Shown here: positions 55,870 to 64,000 of the stretch, one piece after another
Numbering within the stretch: position 1 is the first letter of the stretch
How the letters are laid out: every line of letters starts with the position of its first letter
DNA from: Nocardioides sp. 1609
GTDB taxonomy: Bacteria; Actinomycetota; Actinomycetes; Propionibacteriales; Nocardioidaceae
Length of the DNA stretch: 64,000 nt
Assembly: GCF_004522105.1 (NCBI RefSeq)
Contig: NZ_SPUJ01000001.1
Location: forward strand, 124,001 to 188,000
Reading direction: 5' to 3'
The notes under the pieces: model-generated
The model's database searches: none
Told to the model about the DNA's origin: nothing
What the model saw: only the letters and a program-made list of their open reading frames with translations
Made by a program: the position numbers and the translations under genes

Positions 55870-57132
55870 TCAGACGACGAAGTGGAAGAACGGGCTGCCG
55901 GGCTCGACCGGCTGGACGCTCACCGGGCTGGCCTCGAGCCGCGCGAGGAGGCCGGCGAGGTCGCCCGGGTCGGCGAGCTCGACGCCGATGAGGGCCGGGC
56001 CGGTCTCCCGGTTGTTGCGCTTGACGTACTCGAAGAGGGTGATGTCGTCGTCGGGGCCGAGCACCTCGTCGAGGAAGCGGCGCAGCGCGCCGGGCTCCTG
56101 CGGGAACGAGACCAGGAAGTAGTGCTTGAGCCCGCGATGCACCAGCGAGCGCTCGAGCACCTCGCCGTAGCGGCTGACGTCGTTGTTGCCCCCGGAGACC
56201 ACGCACACGACGTCGGAGCCGGGCGGCAGGTCGAGCGCGAGCAGCGCGGCCGTGGCGAGGGCGCCGGCGGGCTCGGCGATGATCCCGTCGCTCTGGTAGA
56301 GGTCGAGCATCTCGGTGCAGACCCGGCCCTCCTCGACGGTGACCAGGTCGACGTCGCGGTCGCGGACCGCGGCGTAGGTGTGCGCGCCGGCTCGTCCCAC
56401 GGCCGCACCGTCGACGAAGGTGTCGACCGACGGGAGGTCCACCGGACCGCCGGCGGCCACCGCCGCGGCCAGGCACGCGGCGCCGGCCGGCTCGACCCCG
56501 ACGATCCGCGTCGCGTGACCGCGCTCGCGCAACCACGTCGCCGTACCCGCCAGCAGCCCGCCGCCACCGACCGGGACGACGACGGTGCCGGGCGCGCGGC
56601 CGAGCTGCTCGACGATCTCCGGCGCCACCGTGCCCTGGCCGTTGATCGTGCGCGGGTCGTCGAACGCCGGCACCAGGGTCGCGCCCGTGCGGGCGGCGTC
56701 GGCCGCGGCGGCCCGGCTCGCCTCCTCGTAGGTGTCGCCCAGGACGACGACCGCGACGCTGCCCTCGCCCAGCGCGGCGATCCGGTCCCGCTTCTGCCGC
56801 GGGGTCGTCTTCGGGACGTAGATCCGCCCCTCGGCACGCAACCGGCCGCAGGCCAGCGCCACGCCCTGGCCGTGGTTGCCCGCGCTGGCGCACACGACGC
56901 CGCGGGTCAGCGTCTCGGCGCTGAGCTGGGCCATGAAGTTGTAGGCGCCGCGGACCTTGTAGGACCGCACCGGCTGGAGGTCCTCCCGCTTCAGCCAGAC
57001 CTCGAGCCCGGTCAGCCGGGACAGCCGGGTGCTCCGCTCCAGCGGGGTGCGGACCGCGACCCCGGCGACGCGGCGGGCGGACTCCTCGATCGAGTCCGCC
57101 GAGACGGGCGCGAGGTACGGCTGCTCGGTCAC
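55870..57132 (-). CDS. ilvA: Threonine ammonia-lyase (threonine dehydratase)
   Basis: A 420-residue PLP enzyme converting threonine to 2-oxobutanoate. LKREDLQPVRSYKVRGAYNF holds the PLP lysine (~57), SAGNHGQGVA and VPVGGGGLLAG the phosphate loop. One ACT-like domain (GALRRFLDEVLGPDDDITLFEYVKRNN) ends the protein, so it may be isoleucine-regulated biosynthetic enzyme or a catabolic form. GTG at 57132; TAGGTT at 57146-57141 lies 8 nt upstream. A strong hairpin follows the stop. Confidence 0.94.
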   Translation of the reverse strand: MTEQPYLAPVSADSIEESARRVAGVAVRTPLERSTRLSRLTGLEVWLKREDLQPVRSYKVRGAYNFMAQLSAETLTRGVVCASAGNHGQGVALACGRLRAEGRIYVPKTTPRQKRDRIAALGEGSVAVVVLGDTYEEASRAAAADAARTGATLVPAFDDPRTINGQGTVAPEIVEQLGRAPGTVVVPVGGGGLLAGTATWLRERGHATRIVGVEPAGAACLAAAVAAGGPVDLPSVDTFVDGAAVGRAGAHTYAAVRDRDVDLVTVEEGRVCTEMLDLYQSDGIIAEPAGALATAALLALDLPPGSDVVCVVSGGNNDVSRYGEVLERSLVHRGLKHYFLVSFPQEPGALRRFLDEVLGPDDDITLFEYVKRNNRETGPALIGVELADPGDLAGLLARLEASPVSVQPVEPGSPFFHFVV

Positions 57133-57184
57133 GGTGCCTCAACCTACGCGGGGCTGAACGTCGCACCGGGAGACGGTCCGGCGA

Positions 57185-57268
57185 GCCGGCGGGTAACTCA
57201 CCGTTGTGCGTTCCTACCCGCCCGAATACGGGCGGGTAGGTGCAACGAACGGTGCGTTACCCGCCGGC
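57185..57268. repeat. 84-bp interrupted palindrome between divergent genes
   Basis: Arms pair as 13 bp (GCCGGCGGGTAAC with GTTACCCGCCGGC), one mismatch, 7 bp (CACCGTT with AACGGTG), a 7-nt symmetric internal loop, then 12 bp (CCTACCCGCCCG with CGGGCGGGTAGG) around AATA. It sits 52 bp before ilvA and 64 bp before the PH gene start, both pointing away, so it is not a gene-end terminator. It resembles a dispersed REP-like or miniature mobile element, or a large operator. Confidence 0.85.
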
Positions 57269-57318
57269 GGACCCCGCGCACCCTCGCCCGCCCGGCCCGG
57301 CCGCGTCACCGCCCCCAC

Positions 57319-57324
57319 TACGCT
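57319..57324 (+). promoter_or_regulatory. -10 element of the PH-domain operon, leaderless
   Basis: TACGCT, 7-nt spacer, GTG at 57332. This favours 57332 over longer upstream readings that would run through the palindrome. Confidence 0.55.
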
Positions 57325-57331
57325 CGCCGAC

Positions 57332-57832
57332 GTGGGCGCAGCTGGGGCAACGGTCGGGATCAGCCTGCGCGAGCCCGCCCACCGGGTCAGCCCGCGGGCG
57401 CGGACCATGTGGCACCTGAGCGCGGTGGTCGAGGGGGTGTTCGCGGTCGCGCTGCTCACCGGCGCCGTCCTGCTGTGGGACCGCGTGCCGGCCTGGACGA
57501 TCGCCGCGCTGGCCGCCGTCCAGGTCGTGTGGGCCGTCGTCGTGCCGCGGTGGCGCTACCTGGTGCACCGCTGGGAGACCACCGAGACCGCCGTCTACAC
57601 CCAGACCGGGTGGTGGGCGCGCGAGCGGCGGATCGCCCCGATGAGCAGGATCCAGACCGTCGACTACGCCGAGGGGCCGGTCGCCCGCCTGTTCGGCCTC
57701 GCCCGCGTCACCATCACCACCGCCTCGGCCGCCGGCGCGATCAGCATCGACGGCCTCGACCGCGACACCGCGCGCCGCCTCGTCGACGACCTCACCCTCA
57801 AGGCCGACGCCGTCGAGGGCGACGCCACGTGA
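57332..57832 (+). CDS. Bacterial PH-domain membrane protein (YdbS-like)
   Basis: A 166-residue protein with two helices (VVEGVFAVALLTGAVLLW and WTIAALAAVQVVWAVVV) and a PH domain (RWETTETAVYTQTGWWARERRIAPMSRIQTVDYAEGPVARLFGLARVTITTAS). This matches YdbS of the YdbS-YdbT pairs common in Gram-positives, of unknown but membrane-related function. GTGA overlap with the next gene. Confidence 0.88.
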   Translation: MGAAGATVGISLREPAHRVSPRARTMWHLSAVVEGVFAVALLTGAVLLWDRVPAWTIAALAAVQVVWAVVVPRWRYLVHRWETTETAVYTQTGWWARERRIAPMSRIQTVDYAEGPVARLFGLARVTITTASAAGAISIDGLDRDTARRLVDDLTLKADAVEGDAT

Positions 57833-59424
57833 GCGACCCGCCCGGCCCGCCCGACCCGTCCGGTCCACCCCACCCATCCGCGGCACCCGCGGCACCCGCG
57901 CCACCGGACCCGCCCGTCCCGCCCACCGCGCCGTCCGACCAGGGGTGGCAGCGTCTCGACGCCCGGATGCTCCTGGTCCACCCGGTGCGCGAGCTGGTCA
58001 GGTTCCTGCCGGTCCTCGTCGGCCTGCTCATCGCCGGGTCGGCCTCCGGCGGGCCCCCGTGGCAGCTGCTCGGCGTCGCCGTCCCGATCGTGTACGGCAT
58101 CTTCCGCTACCTCACGACGCGGTTCCGGGTGGCCGACGGACGGGTCGAGCTCAGTCGCGGCCTGCTGAGCCGCCGGGTCACGTCGACGCCGGTCGCCCGG
58201 GTGCGCACCGTCGACCTGACCGCCTCCCTCATCCACCGGCTGCTGGGCCTGACCACCCTGCGCATCGGCACCGGCCTGGCCAGCAGCGACGACGGCGAGT
58301 CGCTGGACCTCGACGGGCTCCCGGTCGGGCGCGCGCACGCCCTGCGCGCGCAGCTGCTGCGCGCGGCGCCCGTCGGTCCCGCCGCGACGGCCGGCGGGGA
58401 CGGCGACGCGGGCGGACCGCACGCCGCGGCGCCGACCACCCTGGCCACCTTCGACCTGCGGTGGCTGCGGTTCGCGCCGTTCACGGCCACCGGCGCCGTC
58501 GTGGTCGCGGCGACCGTGGGCGCCCTGAGCCAGGTGCTCGACTCGCTCGACCTCTGGGAGCGCCTCGACGTCGGGGACCTGGCCGTGCCGTCCTTCCTCG
58601 GCATCGCGCTGCTCGTCGTCGGCGCGCTCGTCGTGCTGGCGGCCGCCTCGGTGCTCGGCTACCTCGTCACCAACGGCGGCTACCGGCTCACCCGCGCCGC
58701 CGGCGCCTGGCACGTGCGGCGCGGGCTGCTCACCACCCGCGAGACCAGCATCGACGAGGGCCGCCTCGCCGGCGTCGCGCTCGGGGAGCCGCTCGCGCTC
58801 CGCCTCGCCGGCGGCCGGCACCTGCAGGCGATCGTCACCGGCGTCGACCGCAGCGAGAGCGGCAGCTCGACCCTGGTCCCGCCCGCCGACGCCGGCGTCG
58901 CGACCCGGGTCGCAGGCGAGCTGCTCGGCTCGGCCGTGCCCGTGGACGCCCGGCTCGTCGGCCACGGCCCACGGGCGGCCCGGCGGCGCTGGACCCGCGC
59001 CCTGCTGGGCGCGCTGCCCGTGGTCGTCGCGGCCGTCGTCCTCGCGGTCGCCACGGGCTGGTGGTGGCCGGTGGTCGTCGCCGTCACGGCCCTCGCCGCC
59101 ACGGCCGCGCTCGCCGCCGACCGGGTGGCCGGGCTCGGGCACGTCCTCGCCGAGGGGTACGTCGTCGTCCGCTCCGGCAGCCTGACCCGGCGGCGCGAGG
59201 TGCTGGGTGCCGAGCACGTCATCGGCTGGAACCTGCGCGACACCTGGTTCCAGCGCCGGGCCGGGCTGACGACGCTGGTCGCGACGACCGCCGGCGGCGG
59301 TGGGTCGGTCACCGCGCCCGACGTGCCGGAGCCGACCGCCGTCGCGCTCGCGGACGACGCCGTCCCCGGTCTGGTCGAGCAGTTCCTCGAGCCCGTCGCG
59401 CCACGCCCTAGCCTCTCCGCATGA
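57829..59424 (+). CDS. Bacterial multi-PH-domain membrane protein (YdbT-like)
   Basis: A 531-residue protein. A Pro-rich cytoplasmic start (to ~45) is followed by three helix-pair plus PH-domain units, e.g. YLTTRFRVADGRVELSRGLLSRRVTSTPVARVRTVDLTAS, YLVTNGGYRLTRAAGAWHVRRGLLTTRETSI and VLAEGYVVVRSGSLTRRREVLGAEHVIGWNLRDTWFQ. It is the YdbT partner of the preceding gene. Function not known. It overlaps the methyltransferase gene by ATGA, an unusual pairing. Confidence 0.86.
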   Translation: MSDPPGPPDPSGPPHPSAAPAAPAPPDPPVPPTAPSDQGWQRLDARMLLVHPVRELVRFLPVLVGLLIAGSASGGPPWQLLGVAVPIVYGIFRYLTTRFRVADGRVELSRGLLSRRVTSTPVARVRTVDLTASLIHRLLGLTTLRIGTGLASSDDGESLDLDGLPVGRAHALRAQLLRAAPVGPAATAGGDGDAGGPHAAAPTTLATFDLRWLRFAPFTATGAVVVAATVGALSQVLDSLDLWERLDVGDLAVPSFLGIALLVVGALVVLAAASVLGYLVTNGGYRLTRAAGAWHVRRGLLTTRETSIDEGRLAGVALGEPLALRLAGGRHLQAIVTGVDRSESGSSTLVPPADAGVATRVAGELLGSAVPVDARLVGHGPRAARRRWTRALLGALPVVVAAVVLAVATGWWWPVVVAVTALAATAALAADRVAGLGHVLAEGYVVVRSGSLTRRREVLGAEHVIGWNLRDTWFQRRAGLTTLVATTAGGGGSVTAPDVPEPTAVALADDAVPGLVEQFLEPVAPRPSLSA

Positions 59425-60320
59425 CCGCGACCCCCACCACGACCATCCTCGACGGCGGCCTCTCCACGGCCCTGGAGGAGCTCGGCGCCGACCTCGGCTC
59501 CGCGTTGTGGACCGCCCGTCTGCTCCGCGACGACCCGGCGCGGATCGTCGCGGCCCATCGCGCGTACTTCGAGGCCGGCGCCGAGGTCGCCACGGCGGCC
59601 AGCTACCAGGCGAGCGTCCCGAGCCTCGTCGCCGCCGGGCTCGACGAGGCCGAGGCGACGCGGCTCGTCGTGACCGCCGTCGAGCTCGCCCGGGTCGCCC
59701 GCGACGAGGCCACCGACACGCGCGGGACCGGGTTGCGGGTGGCGGCGTCCGTGGGACCGTACGGCGCCGTGCTGGCCGACGGCTCCGAGTACCGCGGCCG
59801 CTACGGCCGCACCGCCCGCGAGCTGCGGGACTTCCACGGCCCGCGCCTCGAGCTGCTCGCCTCGGCCGGGCCCGACCTGTTCGCCGTCGAGACCGTCCCC
59901 GACCTCGACGAGGCGGCCGTGCTGGTGCCGCTGCTCGACGAGATCGGCATCCCCGCCTGGTTCGGCTACGTCGTCCGGGGCGCCGAGACGGCCGCCGGGC
60001 AACCGCTGGAGGACGCCTACGCCGTGCTGTCCGGCAGCACCTCGCTCGTGGCCGCCGGCGTCAACTGCTCGGCGCCCGGCGACGTCCTGGACGCCGTCAC
60101 GACCAGCGTCACCGTCACCGGGCTGCCGGCCGTGGTCTACCCGAACCGCGGCGGCACCTGGAACAGCGAGACCCGGGCGTGGGAGGGCGTCGGCGGTCTC
60201 GACGTCGGCCTGGTCGACGCCTGGGTCGGCGCGGGCGCCCGGCTGGTCGGCGGCTGCTGCGGCACCGGACCCCGCGACATCGCCGCCCTGACCGAGCACG
60301 TCCGACGTCGCGACGCCTGA
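59421..60320 (+). CDS. mmuM: Homocysteine S-methyltransferase
   Basis: A 299-residue zinc enzyme using S-methylmethionine or S-adenosylmethionine to methylate homocysteine. ILDGGLSTALEELGADL opens the barrel; zinc cysteines are in AGVNCSAP (~215) and LVGGCCGTGPRDI (~278-279). Standard length. It is translationally coupled to the YdbT-like gene but its metabolic link to it is unclear. Confidence 0.93.
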   Translation: MTATPTTTILDGGLSTALEELGADLGSALWTARLLRDDPARIVAAHRAYFEAGAEVATAASYQASVPSLVAAGLDEAEATRLVVTAVELARVARDEATDTRGTGLRVAASVGPYGAVLADGSEYRGRYGRTARELRDFHGPRLELLASAGPDLFAVETVPDLDEAAVLVPLLDEIGIPAWFGYVVRGAETAAGQPLEDAYAVLSGSTSLVAAGVNCSAPGDVLDAVTTSVTVTGLPAVVYPNRGGTWNSETRAWEGVGGLDVGLVDAWVGAGARLVGGCCGTGPRDIAALTEHVRRRDA

Positions 60321-60421
60321 GCCCGCCGGCACCACGCCGCACCTCCCCGCCGTCGGCGACGGCGCCGTCCCTGCACCACCCGCACCATGAGACCCGTAAC
60401 AGGGACGACCCCTGGCGCCAC

Positions 60422-60427
60422 TAGGTT
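60422..60427 (+). promoter_or_regulatory. -10 element of pyruvate carboxylase, leaderless
   Basis: TAGGTT, 7-nt spacer, ATG at 60435. The 114-bp gap 60321-60434 shows no other feature. Confidence 0.55.
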
Positions 60428-60434
60428 TGCGGCC

Positions 60435-63400
60435 ATGTTCTCCAAGGTCCTGGTAGCGAACCGCGGCGAGATCGCGATCCGCGGTTTCCGCGCGGCGTAC
60501 GAGCTCGGTGCGAAGACGGTGGCGGTCTTCCCCTACGAGGACCGCTGGTCCGAGCACCGCCTCAAGGCCGACGAGGCCTACGAGATCGGCGAGCGCGGCC
60601 ACCCCGTGCGCGCCTACCTCGACGCCGACGCGATCGTGGCGGTGGCCCTCAAGTCGGGCGCGGACGCCGTCTACCCCGGCTACGGGTTCCTCTCGGAGAA
60701 CCCGGCGCTGGCCGAGGCCTGCACCAACGCCGGCATCACCTTCGTCGGCCCGACCTCCGACGTCCTCGAGCTGACCGGCAACAAGGCGCGCGCGATCGCG
60801 GCGGCCAAGGCGGCCGGCGTCCCGACGCTGGCCAGCGTCGAGCCCGGCACGGACGTCGACACCCTCGTCGCCGCGGCCGCGGACCTGCCGTACCCGCTGT
60901 TCGTCAAGGCCGTCGCCGGGGGCGGCGGCCGCGGCATGCGCCGCGTCGACGACCCGAAGGACCTGCGCGAGGCGGTCGCGACCTGCATGCGCGAGGGCGA
61001 GGGCGCCTTCGGCGACCCGACGGTCTTCATCGAGCAGGCGGTCGTCGAGCCGCGGCACATCGAGGTGCAGATCCTCGCCGACGGCGTCGGCCACGTGATG
61101 CACCTCTTCGAGCGCGACTGCTCCGTGCAGCGCCGGCACCAGAAGGTCGTCGAGATCGCGCCGGCGCCCAACCTCGACCCCGAGCTGCGCGAGCGGATGT
61201 GTGCGGACGCCGTCCGCTTCGCCCGCGAGATCGGCTACCGCAACGCCGGCACCGTCGAGTTCCTCCTCGACCCCGCGGGCAACTACGTCTTCATCGAGAT
61301 GAACCCGCGCATCCAGGTCGAGCACACCGTGACCGAGGAGGTCACCGACGTCGACCTCGTGCAGTCGCAGCTGCGGATCGCCGCGGGCGAGACCCTCGAC
61401 GACCTCGGCCTCTCGCAGGAGACCGTGCAGCTGCGCGGGGCCGCCCTGCAGTGCCGGATCACCACCGAGGACCCCGCCAACAACTTCCGCCCCGACACCG
61501 GCATCATCACGACGTACCGCTCCCCCGGCGGCGGCGGCATCCGCCTCGACGGCGGCACGGTGTACACCGGCGCCGAGGTCTCGGCCCACTTCGACTCGAT
61601 GCTGGCCAAGCTCACCTGCCGCGGCCGCACCTTCGAGAGCGCGGTCGCCAAGGCCAAGCGCGCGGTCGCCGAGTTCCGCATCCGCGGCGTCTCCACCAAC
61701 ATCCCGTTCCTCCAGGCGCTCCTCGACGACCCCGACTTCGCCGCCGGCCGGGTGACGACGTCGTTCATCGAGACGCACCCGCAGCTGCTGAGCGCCCGCA
61801 GCTCGGGAGACCGCGGCACCAAGCTGCTGACCTACCTCGCCGACGTCACGGTCAACCAGCCGCACGGCGCCGCGCCGGTCAGCATCGACCCGGTCAGCAA
61901 GCTGCCCGCCGTCGACCTCGACGTCCCGGCCCCCGACGGCACCCGCCAGCTGCTGCTGGACGTAGGCCCGGAGGAGTTCGCCCGCCGGCTGCGCGCCCAG
62001 GACCGCGTCGCCGTCACCGACACGACGTTCCGCGACGCCCACCAGTCGCTGCTCGCCACCCGGGTCCGCACGCGTGACCTCGACGCCGTCGCGGGTCACG
62101 TGGCCCGCACGACGCCCGAGCTGTGGTCGCTCGAGGCCTGGGGCGGGGCGACGTACGACGTCGCGCTGCGCTTCCTCGGCGAGGACCCCTGGGAGCGGCT
62201 GGCCGTGCTGCGGCAGTCGGTGCCCAACATCTGCCTCCAGATGCTGCTGCGCGGGCGCAACACCGTCGGCTACACGCCGTACCCCACCGCCGTCACGAAC
62301 GCCTTCGTCGAGGAGGCCGCGGCCACCGGCATCGACGTCTTCCGGGTCTTCGACGCCCTGAACGACGTCGAGCAGATGCGGCCGGCGATCGAGGCCGTGC
62401 GCGCCACCGGCACCGCCGTCGCCGAGGTCGCCCTCTGCTACACCGGCGACCTGTCCAACCCCGACGAGGACCTCTACACCCTCGACTACTACCTGCGCCT
62501 GGCCGAGCGGATCGTCGACGCCGGCGCACACGTGCTGGCGATCAAGGACATGGCCGGCCTGTTGCGCGCGCCCGCCGCCCGCACCCTGGTCACCGCGCTC
62601 CGCGACCGCTTCGACCTCCCGGTCCACCTGCACACCCACGACACCCCGGGCGGGCAGCTCGCCACGCTCCTGGCGGCGATCGACGCGGGGGTGGACGCCG
62701 TCGACGCGGCCTGCGCGGCGGTGGCCGGCACGACGTCCCAGCCGGCCCTGTCGGCGCTGGTCTCGGCGACCGACCACTCGGCGCGGGAGACCGGCCTGTC
62801 GCTGGCCGCGGTCAACGCGCTCGAGCCCTACTGGGAGGCGACCCGCCGCGTCTACGCGCCGTTCGAGTCGGGCCTGCCCGCCCCCACCGGCCGCGTCTAC
62901 CGCCACGAGATCCCCGGCGGCCAGCTCTCCAACCTGCGCCAGCAGGCGATCGCCCTCGGCCTCGGCGAGAAGTTCGAGCAGGTCGAGGACATGTACGCCG
63001 CGGCGAACGACATCCTCGGCCGGGTCCCGAAGGTGACGCCGTCCTCGAAGGTGATCGGCGACCTGGCCCTCGCGCTGGTGGGCATCGGGGCCGACCCGGC
63101 CGAGTTCGCCGAGGACCCCTCCCGGTACGACATCCCCGACTCCGTCATCGGCTTCCTCAACGGCGAGCTCGGCGACCCGCCCGGCGGCTGGCCCGAGCCG
63201 TTCCGCTCCAAGGCCCTCGAGGGCCGCACCTGGAAGGCGCCCGCCGAGGACCTCACCGACGACCAGGCCGCCGGGCTGGCCGGCGCGTCGCCGACGCGGC
63301 GGCGCACGCTCAACCAGCTCCTCTTCCCCGGCCCCACGCGCGAGTTCGACGAGTCCCGGCAGACCTACGGCGACATCTCGGTGCTGCCGACCCGCGACTA

Positions 63401-63821
63401 CCTCTACGGCCTGCGCCAGGGCGAGGAGCACGAGGTCGAGCTCGAGCCCGGCGTCACGCTGCTGATCGGGCTGCAGGCGATCAGCGAGCCCGACGAGCGC
63501 GGCATCCGCACCGTGATGACCACGATCAACGGCCAGATGCGGCCCATCTCGGTGCGCGACCGCTCGATCGCCTCCGACGTCGCGGTCGCGGAGAAGGCCG
63601 ACCCCGGCAAGCCGGGGCACGTCGCCGCGCCGTACCAGGGCGTCGTCACCCTGGCCGTCGCCGCCGGCGACGCCGTCGAGGCGGGCCAGACCGTCGCGAC
63701 CATCGAGGCGATGAAGATGGAGGCCTCGATCACCGCCCCCGTCGCCGGCACGGTCGAGCGGGTCGCCCTCACCGGCACCCAGGCCGTCGACGGCGGCGAC
63801 CTGGTCGTCGTCCTGTCCTGA
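60435..63821 (+). CDS. pyc: Pyruvate carboxylase
   Basis: A 1128-residue single-chain enzyme making oxaloacetate from pyruvate, bicarbonate and ATP. Biotin carboxylase spans 1-450 (VLVANRGEIAIRGFRAAYEL, KAVAGGGGRGMRRV, FIEMNPRIQVEHTVTEE). The carboxyltransferase spans ~520-820 (VTDTTFRDAHQSLLATRVRT, EAWGGATYDVALRFL, AIKDMAGLLRAPAARTL with the metal-site Lys, HTHDTPG). The carrier has IEAMKMEASI with biotinyl Lys ~1094. BirA in this window would load it. The 43-bp-period palindrome triplet follows 24 bp after the stop. Confidence 0.97.
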   Translation: MFSKVLVANRGEIAIRGFRAAYELGAKTVAVFPYEDRWSEHRLKADEAYEIGERGHPVRAYLDADAIVAVALKSGADAVYPGYGFLSENPALAEACTNAGITFVGPTSDVLELTGNKARAIAAAKAAGVPTLASVEPGTDVDTLVAAAADLPYPLFVKAVAGGGGRGMRRVDDPKDLREAVATCMREGEGAFGDPTVFIEQAVVEPRHIEVQILADGVGHVMHLFERDCSVQRRHQKVVEIAPAPNLDPELRERMCADAVRFAREIGYRNAGTVEFLLDPAGNYVFIEMNPRIQVEHTVTEEVTDVDLVQSQLRIAAGETLDDLGLSQETVQLRGAALQCRITTEDPANNFRPDTGIITTYRSPGGGGIRLDGGTVYTGAEVSAHFDSMLAKLTCRGRTFESAVAKAKRAVAEFRIRGVSTNIPFLQALLDDPDFAAGRVTTSFIETHPQLLSARSSGDRGTKLLTYLADVTVNQPHGAAPVSIDPVSKLPAVDLDVPAPDGTRQLLLDVGPEEFARRLRAQDRVAVTDTTFRDAHQSLLATRVRTRDLDAVAGHVARTTPELWSLEAWGGATYDVALRFLGEDPWERLAVLRQSVPNICLQMLLRGRNTVGYTPYPTAVTNAFVEEAAATGIDVFRVFDALNDVEQMRPAIEAVRATGTAVAEVALCYTGDLSNPDEDLYTLDYYLRLAERIVDAGAHVLAIKDMAGLLRAPAARTLVTALRDRFDLPVHLHTHDTPGGQLATLLAAIDAGVDAVDAACAAVAGTTSQPALSALVSATDHSARETGLSLAAVNALEPYWEATRRVYAPFESGLPAPTGRVYRHEIPGGQLSNLRQQAIALGLGEKFEQVEDMYAAANDILGRVPKVTPSSKVIGDLALALVGIGADPAEFAEDPSRYDIPDSVIGFLNGELGDPPGGWPEPFRSKALEGRTWKAPAEDLTDDQAAGLAGASPTRRRTLNQLLFPGPTREFDESRQTYGDISVLPTRDYLYGLRQGEEHEVELEPGVTLLIGLQAISEPDERGIRTVMTTINGQMRPISVRDRSIASDVAVAEKADPGKPGHVAAPYQGVVTLAVAAGDAVEAGQTVATIEAMKMEASITAPVAGTVERVALTGTQAVDGGDLVVVLS

Positions 63822-63845
63822 TCGCCCGCCGTCCCGACCCACGCT

Positions 63846-63957
63846 GACCCGTCACCTATAGGTGACGGGTCGGCCCGGTTCGAGCGCTGACCCGTCACCT
63901 ATAGGTGACGGGTCGGCCCGGTTCGAGCGCTGACCCGTCAGCGATCGCTGACGGGTC
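63846..63957. repeat. Second triplet of 26-bp palindromes, 43-bp period
   Basis: Copies begin at 63846, 63889 and 63932, the same 43-bp period as at 9684-9795. Copies A and B read GACCCGTCACC-TATA-GGTGACGGGTC. In copy C the inner part is replaced by AGCGATCGCT, keeping perfect dyad symmetry. The 17-nt spacers (GGCCCGGTTCGAGCGCT) differ from those of the first array. It lies between pyc and what seems to be a convergent gene end. Confidence 0.9.
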
Positions 63958-63962
63958 AGCGC

Positions 63963-64000
63963 TCAGCCCAGCGTGAAGAGGGTCGAGCGCAGGGCCGCGA
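63963..64000 (-). CDS. C-terminal end of an unidentified gene (cut by window edge)
   Basis: The last 11 codons read AALRSTLFTLG then TGA on the minus strand. Too short to identify. If real, the palindrome array again lies between convergent genes, 5 bp from this stop. Confidence 0.35.
   Translation of the reverse strand, partial: AALRSTLFTLG

Noticed and set aside
58680..63842. Very long minus-strand open frame (over 1700 codons) opposite pyc
   Set aside because: It is a shadow of high GC content: the product is Arg/Gly/Asp/Val-rich without any domain, while the plus strand encodes complete pyruvate carboxylase.

Overview
This is about 64 kb of very GC-rich DNA with dense, often overlapping genes (ATGA and GTGA junctions), many GTG starts and many apparently leaderless promoters (TANNNT 6-8 nt before the start codon). 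The gene content and order fit a high-GC actinobacterium, probably Nocardioides or a relative in the Propionibacteriales. Much of the window follows the order of a conserved actinobacterial block known from Mycobacterium tuberculosis (manB/LCP, fadE25, purE, purK, GtrA, PH protein, birA, accD5, accE5, maf, accA3). It carries a galactofuran module, but no mycolate genes are in view. I see no rRNA, tRNA, CRISPR array, prophage or insertion sequence.

Layout. 1-15.3 kb is surface-polymer synthesis: partial manC, a TIGR03089 protein, a secreted PGRP amidase with FG-GAP repeats, the operon glf-glfT2-wzm-wzt (UDP-Galf formation, galactan polymerisation, ABC export), a PAP2 phosphatase, two GlfT1-like glycosyltransferases, an inositol-phosphatase-family enzyme and two divergent LCP ligases. 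15.5-24.5 kb holds an enoyl-CoA hydratase, a SigF-like sigma factor, a CoA-binding protein, an ArfB-like rescue factor, a translationally coupled vanX-alr-ddl operon with a 24-codon leader ORF, a two-component system whose regulator is frameshifted, and an acyltransferase. 24.8-40.2 kb is the conserved metabolic block: a second acyltransferase with a premature stop, purE, purK, an orphan winged-helix protein, a class III adenylate cyclase, a PH protein, birA, accD5-accE5-maf, an OFA-type MFS transporter with its small subunit, gtrA, an acyl-CoA dehydrogenase and accA3.

40.2-52.3 kb is accessory catabolism: a BenE transporter and, on the minus strand, an eleven-gene run encoding a molybdenum hydroxylase (FAD, Fe-S and a Mo subunit split into two ORFs), MoxR and VWA maturation factors, an amidohydrolase/lactonase, XdhC, an FAH-family hydrolase, a YciI protein and glycerate kinase. 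A divergent GntR/FCD regulator and a perfect 18-bp palindrome sit at its head. 52.3-64 kb has a TetR-FAD-dehydrogenase pair, a proline-rich anchored protein, ilvA, two PH-domain proteins coupled to a homocysteine methyltransferase, and pyruvate carboxylase.

How the genes work together. BirA can biotinylate both carriers in the window (AccA3 and pyruvate carboxylase). Glf, GlfT2, the GlfT1-like enzymes, Wzm/Wzt and the LCP proteins form a plausible path from UDP-galactose to a wall-anchored galactan. The most unusual items are: a family of 26-bp palindromes in triplets with an exact 43-bp period, next to gene ends at both ends of the window; an 84-bp interrupted palindrome; two genes whose best start codon is AUC; the split Mo subunit and its catabolic operon; and the vanX-alr-ddl operon.
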